Of a DNA stretch of 6,458 bases, positions 1-5,976 are shown in pieces. The stretch lies in assembly GCA_965368585.1 (NCBI GenBank), contig CBDUNM010000216.1, positions 1-6,458 on the forward strand. Direction: 5' to 3'. A program made the position numbers and the translations under genes. The notes below the pieces were generated by a model. The model made no database searches, had not been told where the DNA came from, and saw nothing but the letters and a program-made list of their open reading frames with translations. How positions within the stretch are numbered: position 1 is the stretch's first letter; every line of letters starts with the position of its first letter. Source of the stretch: JARRQB01 sp965368585. Its GTDB lineage: Bacteria; Pseudomonadota; Gammaproteobacteria; Chromatiales; Chromatiaceae.

Positions 1-220
1 GTAGCAGTGGTTGTCCGGCCAGCCCAGCTTCGGTCAACGCCAAACCACGATTCAAGCGATGAAACAAGGTGACACCGAGGTAGTGCTCCAGCGTTTTAAC
101 TTGCTGGCTGACGGCGGCGGTCGTGACATTTAGTTCCTCGGCCGCATTCTTGAAGCTGAGATGTCGCGCCGCTGCTTCAAACGCGCGCAGTGAGTTCAAT
201 GAGGGCAACGACTTTGACAC
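1..220 (-). CDS. LysR-type transcriptional regulator, GcvA-like, N-terminal part (continues beyond the window)
   Basis: The minus strand encodes about 73 residues from a GTG start at 220-218. GGAG lies 9 nt upstream (233-230), and an in-frame TGA further upstream leaves no ATG start. The product contains the classic LysR winged helix-turn-helix: LNSLRAFEAAARHLSFKNAA (about residues 8-27), then EELNVTTAAVSQQVKTLE as the recognition helix, then YLGVTLFHRLNRGLALTEAG as the wing. This wording is typical of the GcvA branch. The effector-binding domain lies outside the window, so the inducer is unknown. The gene is divergent from the DUF1127 gene at 495. LysR regulators commonly control the divergent neighbour and themselves, which fits the dyad boxes in the spacer. 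The visible part has no frame lesion. Family assignment is firm; target and ligand are not known. Confidence 0.93.
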   Translation of the reverse strand, partial: MSKSLPSLNSLRAFEAAARHLSFKNAAEELNVTTAAVSQQVKTLEHYLGVTLFHRLNRGLALTEAGLAGQPLL

Positions 221-269
221 GCGTCTTTTCTCCAGCCTGTAAAGAACTCAGCCAAACTAATCGGTCAAG

Positions 270-286
270 ATGCTGCATTGCAACAA
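270..286. promoter_or_regulatory. Putative LysR-type operator, box 1 (proximal to the regulator gene)
   Basis: Positions 271-286 read TGCTGCATTGCAACAA, an imperfect dyad (TGCTG, 5 bp, CAACA) centred near 278. It matches box 2 at 401-416 at 14 of 16 positions. It lies about 50 bp upstream of the regulator's GTG start, where an autoregulatory LysR site is expected. A CTAAT motif at 257-261, the core reported for GcvA binding, sits just beside it. The repeat is directly visible; its role as an operator is inferred. Confidence 0.5.
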
Positions 287-374
287 AAAACCCCTCAAAA
301 AATGAGAGCAACAGCCTAAAAGCCGAATTATAGCCGCAAAAATGGCGCTATGAATGTCTGAGTTTAACATTTTC

Positions 375-387
375 TAATTCGAGATTA
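375..387. promoter_or_regulatory. Possible LysR T-N11-A motif
   Basis: TAAT-TCGAG-ATTA (375-387) is a short dyad satisfying the generic T-N11-A LysR consensus, and the preceding base makes CTAAT (374-378). It lies about 12 bp upstream of the stronger box 2, inside the AT-rich divergent spacer. The motif is short and easily arises by chance in AT-rich DNA, so it is weak evidence on its own. Confidence 0.25.
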
Positions 388-398
388 AGGAAATTTCG

Positions 399-417
399 AT
401 TGCTGTATTGCAGCAAT
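399..417. promoter_or_regulatory. Putative LysR-type operator, box 2 (perfect 7-bp dyad)
   Basis: ATTGCTGTATTGCAGCAAT is a perfect inverted repeat with 7-bp arms and a 5-bp spacer, centred on 408. Its core repeats box 1 (271-286) with two differences. It lies about 78 bp upstream of the DUF1127 start codon, a normal position for a LysR recognition site upstream of a -35 region. I infer that the divergent LysR protein binds both boxes. I could not assign convincing -35 and -10 hexamers. Confidence 0.55.
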
Positions 418-494
418 ATTTGATCGAATGACGCTAACATTCGCATCCGTACGGCCGACTCAATGGTCGACGGTCAACCCATGAGGTTCACGAG

Positions 495-830
495 ATGAAA
501 TGGTACAAGCGTTTTTCGGCTTCGCTGCTGAGCGCACTGCAACGATCGGGACGGGCGCGTACATTGTCAGTCCTACGGTCCATGGATCCAAGGTTTTTAA
601 GAGAGGCGGGTCTTTCTCCGGAACTCATGCAACTAGGCATAGAAGCCTGGCCATGGCGAGCGGCCGTAATCGACCCGCCGCAAGTTTCTGCCATGTCGGC
701 TAGTTCGCGAGAGGCAGCGGCGGATACTGACCAAATGGCTGCTGGAAGCCCTGCCAAATTCGGGCTGGGTGTCGAATCATCCGACGCCCCCGCCGTTCGA
801 GGGCGCATTGACAACGACGTCGCGGCTTGA
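495..830 (+). CDS. DUF1127 (YjiS-like) domain small protein
   Basis: This 111-residue protein starts at ATG 495, with GAGG at 483-486 giving an 8-nt spacing. Residues about 20-55 (RARTLSVLRSMDPRFLREAG, then LSPELMQLG, then PWR) fit the arginine-rich DUF1127 pattern, which usually reads R-x-L..L-x-D-x-x-L-x-D-I-G-L. Here the usual D-I-G is E-A-G. Some DUF1127 proteins affect RNA binding or metabolism, but no general function is settled. The remaining ~55 residues are Ala/Ser/Asp-rich, look disordered and have no recognisable domain. Many DUF1127 proteins end soon after the motif, so this tail is unusually long. The gene is divergent from the LysR regulator and is probably its target. The reading frame is uninterrupted. 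Confidence 0.72.
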   Translation: MKWYKRFSASLLSALQRSGRARTLSVLRSMDPRFLREAGLSPELMQLGIEAWPWRAAVIDPPQVSAMSASSREAAADTDQMAAGSPAKFGLGVESSDAPAVRGRIDNDVAA

Positions 831-979
831 ATGACTAAATGTACGAGACTTAGTGCTTAGGGCTCGCGCAGATATACTTTCGCGTTTTTAGGCGTTGAGA
901 CGCCCGACTGGCAAGGCGCGAGGAGTGCGAATTGCCAGCCTATTTACAACGACGAGCAACGCATTCAGACGGGATGTAT

Positions 980-2009
980 CGGCGTCCAAACACGCGTGAA
1001 ACCTGTGAGTCTCGAATTCACTTTTTGGTCGAAAAGCGGCGACTTATGGTTGTGACGCGTACACGGCGACGGGCGTCAGATATTTCAAACGCTGATCGAT
1101 TCCTCATGGGCTTGTGGTCGCTATTCCTCCTACCCGGACGTATCGCCGAGGTCGCTGTGAGCATCCGACCATCAACCCTAATTGAATTTTCACCAATGCC
1201 TGGTGCGACGTAAGTATCGCAGGCTGTTCTCTCGGACGAAAAAAAACGAAGCCGGGACCGAAAGGCCCCTCCGTGCCACTGATCCACGCCATTGTTGAGC
1301 GCAAACGCCGCAATCGACGCTTCGGCTGCCCGCGGATTAACCCGATCACCTCCAAGACTTTCGGTGTCGAGATTGAGAAGCATGTCGTTGGACGCGTACT
1401 GGCTAACCACCATCGTCCCGAATCCGGTGGCGATGGCCCGTCAAGGCTCACCTTCATCGGCCACATGAAAGACAGCCTTTGGAGCGTCGATCAGTTCCGA
1501 TGTGGATCTATTCGACCAAAAAACCATTGGGTACTGGTGGTGATGGACCAATTCACCCGTCGTCTATACAGGCCGGTGATGTCGATGGCAGAGCGCTTTG
1601 CCGCATGTTCGACCGATTCGTTTCCGGAACGGAGCCGTCACGGCATCTTAGCTCTGACCACGATCCACTTTTCGAGTATCACCGCTGGCGGGCAAACCGC
1701 CGCATCCTTGAAACCGCCCCCATCAAGAGCGTCCCCGATGTACCCTTTTCCCAATCGTTTGTTGAGCGCCTGATTGGAACCAGTCGGCGTGAGTTTCTGG
1801 ACCAGACGTTGTCTTGGAACGCGGTTGACTTGGAGAAAAAGCTTGGCGTATTTCAAGAATACTATAGCCGCCGCCGCGTTCACGCTTCACTGAAAGGCGA
1901 TTCGGCACAAGTCAGTGGCGCATCCATACCCAACTCAACCGATCTGAAGCACTACCGCTGGCAAGCGCAGTGCCACGGACTCGCCCAGATCCCACTCGCA
2001 GCGCAATAA
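980..2009 (+). pseudogene. Decayed integrase-type (rve, DDE) transposase of an insertion sequence
   Basis: The homology runs through successive frames. Positions about 990-1187 encode the N-terminal part (MVVTRTRRRASDISNADRFL, MGLWSLFLLPGRI, RPSTLIEF). The frame shifts at a T4 run (1187-1190) to CLVRRKYRRLFSRT, and shifts again at an A8 run (1239-1246) to KPGPKGPSVPLIHAIVERKR, RFGCPRIN and GHMKDSLWSVDQFRC. A net deletion near 1562-1572 then moves it to AGDVDGRALCRMF, LSSDHDPLFEYHRW, FVERLIGTSRREFLD, and the C-terminus HYRWQAQCHGLAQIPLAAQ with TAA at 2007-2009. Likely catalytic residues are the D of WSVD, the D of SSDHD and the E of FVERL. All are kept but lie in different frames, so no full-length protein can be made. 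Domain order and C-terminus match the intact family as I recall it, so this was one complete transposase gene. I found no terminal inverted repeats or target duplication. Its exact IS family is not assigned. Confidence 0.88.
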
Positions 2010-2024
2010 CGAATTCGAGACCCA

Positions 2025-2385
2025 CGGGTCGAGATCCGCCACCGGGACTGCGAGCCAAACGCCGTCATCGCTACTTTCGAGCCAGTGCGTGAGGTCATAA
2101 GTCTCTTGCAGAGATGCCTTTTCAATCCATCCGAACCGGACATCTTTGATCCCACTATCGCATCGATCCTCAGCCTCCATGACCCGTGGTTGACGGCGGC
2201 CGATCTTGTCAGCTTCCCAGGAGCGCGAGGCGGCGGCGTATCAAGACCGCGTGCGCCGGACCCGGATGAGTATTCTCCATTGCGCGGCCAACGGGCGCTT
2301 CTCCGCCGACCCCACCGTGCGAGACTACAACGCCGGCATTTCGTCGTGCCAACGATTTTATCGGATAGCGATGGCCAGGATTTGA
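2025..2385 (+). pseudogene. glgP: 3' fragment of a glycogen/starch phosphorylase gene, frameshifted
   Basis: Just past the transposase stop, one frame reads NAVIATFEPVREVISLLQRC, then FNPSEPDIFDPTIASIL, then DPWLTAADLVSF. This matches the C-terminal region of glycogen phosphorylases (a VI..P.L.EV segment, then F.P..P..F.P and D.....ADF.S). An extra C in the run at 2216-2218 shifts the frame. The homology resumes as FQEREAAAYQDRV, RTRMSILHCAANGRFSAD and PTVRDYNAGI, equivalent to the hallmark W..RMSI.N.A..G.FSSDRTI.EY...IW end of the family. The expected W is lost, and the frame ends in unrelated residues at TGA 2383-2385. About 110 of some 800 residues remain. The pyridoxal-phosphate and catalytic core are gone, so no activity is possible. 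The identification rests on motif recall and is strongest for the last 40 residues. Confidence 0.75.
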
Positions 2386-2493
2386 CGCAAGTCGCAACTA
2401 TTGGGGCTTTCCCCAGGAATTTGGCCAAAATGTCAGATAGGAAAATCTCGAGAGATCAACAGATTGTAATTTTCCAGAAACTAATGGATTTTG

Positions 2494-2509
2494 ACGCTAT
2501 GTTTAGCGT
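2494..2509. promoter_or_regulatory. Perfect 16-bp palindrome upstream of the binding-protein gene, possible operator
   Basis: ACGCTA-TGTT-TAGCGT is a perfect 6-bp inverted repeat with a 4-bp spacer, 41 bp upstream of the start codon at 2551. It overlaps TTGACG (2491-2496), which resembles a -35 hexamer, but no good -10 follows at 16-18 bp. A repressor site over a promoter is the simplest reading. A short RNA hairpin in the leader is the alternative. Regulator unknown. Confidence 0.35.
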
Positions 2510-2539
2510 ATCCGTGCGATCAGCAGCGACGGTATCTGT

Positions 2540-2544
2540 GGAGG
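2540..2544 (+). promoter_or_regulatory. Ribosome binding site deciding the start of the binding-protein gene
   Basis: GGAGG lies 3 nt before ATG 2548 and 6 nt before ATG 2551. The second spacing is the more usual, so 2551 is chosen. The reading frame is open further upstream, with a possible GTG-type start at 2491. Starting there would put about 20 polar residues ahead of an otherwise normal signal peptide. Confidence 0.75.
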
Positions 2545-2550
2545 AAAATG

Positions 2551-3888
2551 ATGCGAATTTATAGATCTGTGCTTTGCGGCAGTATTGCCTTTGGTCTTGG
2601 TTGTGTCGTAAGCCTTGCCCAAGCGCAAACGACGGTGACGATCGTAACCGTCAATAACAATGACATGATCCGGATGCAGGCGCTATCTGAACATTTCACG
2701 AAAGACAACCCGAACATTGCACTGAATTGGATAACTTTGGAAGAAAATGTGCTACGCCAGCGCGTGACCACCGACATCGCGACCGGAAGCGGACAGTTCG
2801 ATGTTTTGACGATTGGGGCTTACGAAGTGCCCATCTGGGCCAAGCGAGACTGGCTCGTACCGCTGGACGCCATGCCCGAAGGTTACAACGCCGGGGACAT
2901 TCTGCCTGCGATCCGTGAAGGACTTTCGGTTGACGGCACGCTTTACGCGGCGCCGTTCTACGGCGAATCCTCCTTCACCATGTATCGAACCGACTTGTTC
3001 GAGCAAGCCGCACTCCAGATGCCCGAAAAACCCACGTGGGATTTTATCAAAAAAGCGGCGGCGGCGATTACTGACAAAAGCAACGAGATTTACGGAATCT
3101 GTCTCCGCGGCAAACCGGGCTGGGGCGAGAATATGGCACTCCTGACGGCTATGGCCAACTCGTATGGGGCACGTTGGTTCGACGAGGATTGGCAACCGCA
3201 ACTCGACAGTGAGGCTTGGGCAAATACGATCAACGACTACCTGATGCTGTTAAATGATTACGGTCCTCCTTACGCATCATCTAACGGCTATAACGAGAAT
3301 CTCGCGCTATTCCAGGCGGGCCAATGCGGTATCTGGATTGACGCCACGGTCGCCGCCTCCTCCGTCACGAACGCCAAGCAATCGAGTGTCGCCGACCGCG
3401 TCGGCTTTGCGCTCGCACCCGACAACGGGCTTGGCAAGCGGAGTAACTGGCTTTGGGTTTGGGCACTGGCGATATCTTCCGGGTCGCAGCAGCAAGACGC
3501 CGCCAAAAAGTTCGTCGCGTGGGCCACGTCCAGTGATTACGCTGAACTTGTCGCCGCGCAGGAAGGCTGGGCGAATGTGCCGCCGGGTACCCGCAGTTCA
3601 CTCTACAAGAACCCCGACTATACGGCCGCCGCACCCTTCGCCGAGATGACGCTCGCCTCGATTCAAGCGGCCGACCCTAACGAGCCAACCGTCGAAAAAG
3701 TGCCTTATACCGGAATACAGTTCGTTGCAATACCTGAGTTTCAAAGCATCGGAACGGCCGTGGGCCAGCGAATTGCGAAGGCACTGGAAGGTTCCATTCC
3801 TAGTGCTGAGGCGCTGGCTAACGCTCAGTGGGTAACCGAGAAGGTTATCAAACGCGCCCGCTTCCTCGAAGAAGACAAGGAGAAGTAG
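2551..3888 (+). CDS. smoE: Sorbitol/mannitol ABC transporter periplasmic substrate-binding protein
   Basis: This 445-residue extracellular solute-binding protein (SBP family 1) begins with a Sec signal peptide: MRIYRSV, a hydrophobic stretch to about residue 22, and an AQA cleavage site at 23-25. The mature part carries the signature wording of the SmoE/MtlE group: VNNNDMIRMQ (34-43), LEENVLRQRVTTDIATGSGQ (63-82), FDVLTIGAYEVPIW (83-96), YAAPFYGESS (132-141), YGICLRGKPGWGENM (181-195), LFQAGQCGIWIDATVAAS (253-270), WANVPPGTR (340-348) and PYTGIQFVAIPEFQ (385-398). Length is normal and the frame is intact. The protein should bind a polyol such as mannitol, sorbitol or arabitol in the periplasm and deliver it to membrane partners. 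The usual partners (two permeases and an ATPase) do not follow it; an NCS1-type transporter gene does. A mannitol dehydrogenase remnant downstream supports the polyol role. Family is firm; the exact sugar is inferred. Confidence 0.92.
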   Translation: MRIYRSVLCGSIAFGLGCVVSLAQAQTTVTIVTVNNNDMIRMQALSEHFTKDNPNIALNWITLEENVLRQRVTTDIATGSGQFDVLTIGAYEVPIWAKRDWLVPLDAMPEGYNAGDILPAIREGLSVDGTLYAAPFYGESSFTMYRTDLFEQAALQMPEKPTWDFIKKAAAAITDKSNEIYGICLRGKPGWGENMALLTAMANSYGARWFDEDWQPQLDSEAWANTINDYLMLLNDYGPPYASSNGYNENLALFQAGQCGIWIDATVAASSVTNAKQSSVADRVGFALAPDNGLGKRSNWLWVWALAISSGSQQQDAAKKFVAWATSSDYAELVAAQEGWANVPPGTRSSLYKNPDYTAAAPFAEMTLASIQAADPNEPTVEKVPYTGIQFVAIPEFQSIGTAVGQRIAKALEGSIPSAEALANAQWVTEKVIKRARFLEEDKEK

Positions 3889-3890
3889 TT

Positions 3891-4022
3891 ATGTTTAACA
3901 GCGGAGGGCCTTTCTGCAATCCGCCACTATCTCCATTCGATGTCCCCGCAAGCAGACGGCGGACGACAATCGACAACCTGTTACGTAGCAGATTCGGTTC
4001 TGATTCAATGCAACCTGAATAA
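3891..4022 (+). CDS. Doubtful 43-residue ORF between the binding-protein and permease genes
   Basis: ATG 3891 follows the binding-protein stop by 2 nt. AAGGAG (3877-3882) lies 8 nt before it, which is an excellent ribosome binding site. The ORF encodes MFNSGGPFCNPPLSPFDVPA and then SRRRTTIDNLL, and stops at TAA 4020-4022. I recognise no family, signal peptide or membrane segment. It occupies the place where the first ABC permease gene normally starts, so the start signal may be the surviving 5' end of a deleted permease gene fused to unrelated sequence. Alternatively it is a genuine leader or small protein, or noncoding. Composition does not settle the matter. Confidence 0.3.
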   Translation: MFNSGGPFCNPPLSPFDVPASRRRTTIDNLLRSRFGSDSMQPE

Positions 4023-4042
4023 ATAATGATGCGGAGAAAACG

Positions 4043-5803
4043 ATGAACAATACCACGTCCGATTCGGCGCAATCCATAGCAGAGATGGATGACGAACTGC
4101 TGCCGGTACCCAAGCATAGACTGCATGGTCCCGGCCACTTCCTTGGCCTCTATGGTGCCGAACACGTTGCTGCGACCGAATTCGTCATTGGCGCCGCATT
4201 CGTGGCTATGGGCGCGACGATTCAAGACATATTGATCGGGCTCTTAATCGGCAATACGCTTGCCTCGCTGAGCTTCTGGCTGATCACCGCGCCGATCGCG
4301 GTCAAAACGCGGCTAAGCCTCTACACCTATCTCGATCGAAACATGGGCGAGCTGTGCTCGCGGCTTTACAACGGTGCGAACGTGCTGATCTTTGTGGCCA
4401 TCTCGGCCGCCATGATCACCGTGTCGGCGACAGCGGTTCGGGTACTATTCGAAATTCCTCCGCAGATCTATCCGTATCCCACCAACCTCTACTTTGCAAT
4501 GATTGCCGCCTCGGCAAGCATAATCGCCGTACTGGTGGCCTATTATGGTTTCAATGTGGTGGCCGAATTTGCCACCATTTGCACACCCTGGCTGATGGTG
4601 ATGTTCACGGCGGGCGGCATGGTGCTGATACCGTCGTTGAACGAAGCGCTGACCGGCTACACCACGCTGTCAAGTTTCTCGGATTTCGTGAGTTTGGCGG
4701 GAACGACCGTGTTTACCGGCATCAATGCTGAAGGGAAACCCGGTATCGGATTGGTGGAAGTGATAGGCTTCGCCTGGGCGGCGAACACCTTCGCGCATTT
4801 TGGCCTCATCGACATGGCGCTCCTGCGCTACGCGAAGAAACCGATCTATGGCCTGTGTACCGCAACCGGGATGATGTTCGGCCACTACGTAGCCTGGATT
4901 TCTGCGGCCCTGATGGGGGCGGCTACGGCGGCGATCATGAAACTGAGTATCGCTGTGGTTTCACCCGGGGATGTTGCCTACTACGCGCTTGGCGCCACTG
5001 GTTTTGTGATCGTCATCATCGCGGGCTGGACAACGGCCAACCCCAACCTCTATCGAGCAGGTCTCGCGGCTCAAGCGGTATTCCCTAACGTCGCTCGCCA
5101 AAAAGTAACACTTGTCGTCGGGGCCGTGGTTGTGGTCGGCAGCTGTTTCCCGTTCATCTACCGCAGCATCCTGCCAATTCTTGCCTACGCGGGACTTGTT
5201 CTTGTACCCATCGGCGGCATCGTATTCGCCGAGCAGCACATCTTTCCCCGGCTCGGCTACAAGAGCAATTGGCACCGACTCAAAGGCGTCAAGGACAATA
5301 AGCCGGCACTGATAACCTGGGCGATCTGTTTGGTGTTCGGCTTTGGATTGAATTTCATCAACATCATTCCGTTCGTGTATCTGTTCCTGCCGACATGGCT
5401 AGTCGCCATCATTTGCTATACCTTCTTGGCGAAAAATGCTGGCGCGGATAAGAGCTATCCTGAGGCCGAAAAGCGCGAGCAGGAATTCGCTGAAAAAGTA
5501 GAAGCGTATCATGCCGAACTGGCGAAAAAGGAAAGCAAAGGACATCCCAAAGACAGGTCTGTGTTAACCAAGGCTATTCGGGCGGTGTGGATTGTGATTG
5601 GACTGGTCGTGCCGGCTGTTCTCGCCTGGCGTGTGCTGTTCAACAGCCCAGATATATACGAATACTACGTAAATCGTGAGTTGTTTTATGATGTTACCAT
5701 CTGGTGCACGCTAATCTATTTTGTCTTTGCCTGGTGGGATCTGCAGCGTTCGAAGGCGCTACGTAGATCGCAAACACCGGCGGATGCGGAGTCCACCGCT
5801 TAG
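4043..5803 (+). CDS. NCS1-family (purine/cytosine permease-like) membrane transporter with C-terminal extension
   Basis: This 586-residue inner-membrane protein starts at ATG 4043, with GGAG at 4033-4036 and a 6-nt spacing. I count about 12 hydrophobic segments between residues 41 and 463, roughly 41-60, 62-86, 110-134, 147-169, 175-196, 236-255, 272-298, 311-332, 353-371, 375-396, 421-437 and 441-463. GWTTANPNLYRAGLAAQ (328-344) matches the NCS1 W-T-T-N-x-x-N-L-Y-S-A-G motif of CodB-like transporters. GLYGAEHVAATEFVIGAAF (35-53) fits the first helix region. After the core come a charged, probably coiled-coil linker (about 465-507, rich in Glu/Lys) and two further membrane segments (512-533, 546-565). 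CodB-type proteins are about 420 residues, so this is a long variant. NCS1 members are cation-coupled symporters of nucleobases, hydantoins or vitamins. The context beside a polyol-binding protein suggests another substrate is possible, but the sequence does not show which. The frame is intact. Confidence 0.82.
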   Translation: MNNTTSDSAQSIAEMDDELLPVPKHRLHGPGHFLGLYGAEHVAATEFVIGAAFVAMGATIQDILIGLLIGNTLASLSFWLITAPIAVKTRLSLYTYLDRNMGELCSRLYNGANVLIFVAISAAMITVSATAVRVLFEIPPQIYPYPTNLYFAMIAASASIIAVLVAYYGFNVVAEFATICTPWLMVMFTAGGMVLIPSLNEALTGYTTLSSFSDFVSLAGTTVFTGINAEGKPGIGLVEVIGFAWAANTFAHFGLIDMALLRYAKKPIYGLCTATGMMFGHYVAWISAALMGAATAAIMKLSIAVVSPGDVAYYALGATGFVIVIIAGWTTANPNLYRAGLAAQAVFPNVARQKVTLVVGAVVVVGSCFPFIYRSILPILAYAGLVLVPIGGIVFAEQHIFPRLGYKSNWHRLKGVKDNKPALITWAICLVFGFGLNFINIIPFVYLFLPTWLVAIICYTFLAKNAGADKSYPEAEKREQEFAEKVEAYHAELAKKESKGHPKDRSVLTKAIRAVWIVIGLVVPAVLAWRVLFNSPDIYEYYVNRELFYDVTIWCTLIYFVFAWWDLQRSKALRRSQTPADAESTA

Positions 5804-5976
5804 GAGCGCGCGGCCCATTGAGCTTGATGTCAATGTATGTGGTCGCCAAACCATTGGCGCCCACTCACATAACGGGATCTCGCGCTTTAAGCGATCAGCT
5901 ACAACGCCAGTGGCCGGCCGCGCAGACTGCCGTAGCGTCTGCACGAGCTCCGGCTCACGTCAACGAGAATCACGGT
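5804..5976. other. Intergenic stretch with a short hairpin, no gene recognised
   Basis: CGCCAA-ACCA-TTGGCG (5844-5859) is a perfect 6-bp stem with a 4-nt loop, 41 bp past the permease stop. No T-run follows, so it is not a standard Rho-independent terminator. Open reading frames cross the stretch, but none has recognisable content before the ATG at 5977. Confidence 0.4.

Noticed and set aside
891..904. Perfect hairpin GGCGT-TGAG-ACGCC after the DUF1127 gene as a terminator
   Set aside because: The stem is only 5 bp and has no T-run after it on the plus strand. On the minus strand the tail is A-rich, so it fails the Rho-independent pattern in both directions.
1935..2180. Minus-strand ORF with protein-like wording (YDLTHWLESSDDGVWLAVPV)
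   Set aside because: It runs antisense to the transposase and GlgP homology, which explain the same bases on the plus strand. It has no ribosome binding site and no recognised family.
2402..2415. TGGGG-CTTT-CCCCA hairpin as a terminator after the glgP fragment
   Set aside because: The stem is 5 bp and is followed by AGGAATTTGG rather than a T-run. It is too short to call.
2491..2550. Upstream GTG-type start at 2491 for the binding-protein gene
   Set aside because: It would add about 20 polar residues before a normal signal peptide. The GGAGG at 2540-2544 fits ATG 2551, and the 16-bp palindrome would fall inside the gene.
2085..2564. Plus-strand 159-codon ORF as a new gene
   Set aside because: Its first part is the GlgP fragment in frame. 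After 2218 the homology moves to another frame, so the rest is out-of-frame readthrough running into the binding-protein start.
2752..3201. 149-codon minus-strand ORF inside the binding-protein gene
   Set aside because: It is a shadow of a strongly recognised gene on the plus strand, with no start signal or known family.
3848..4225. 125-codon minus-strand ORF spanning the gap between the two intact genes
   Set aside because: It overlaps the NCS1 start region and the binding-protein end on the opposite strand and has no recognisable content or ribosome binding site.
2551..5803. A complete ABC sugar transporter operon
   Set aside because: No gene with an ABC ATPase (Walker A or signature motif) or with the ABC permease EAA loop is present. 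Only the binding protein belongs to that system.
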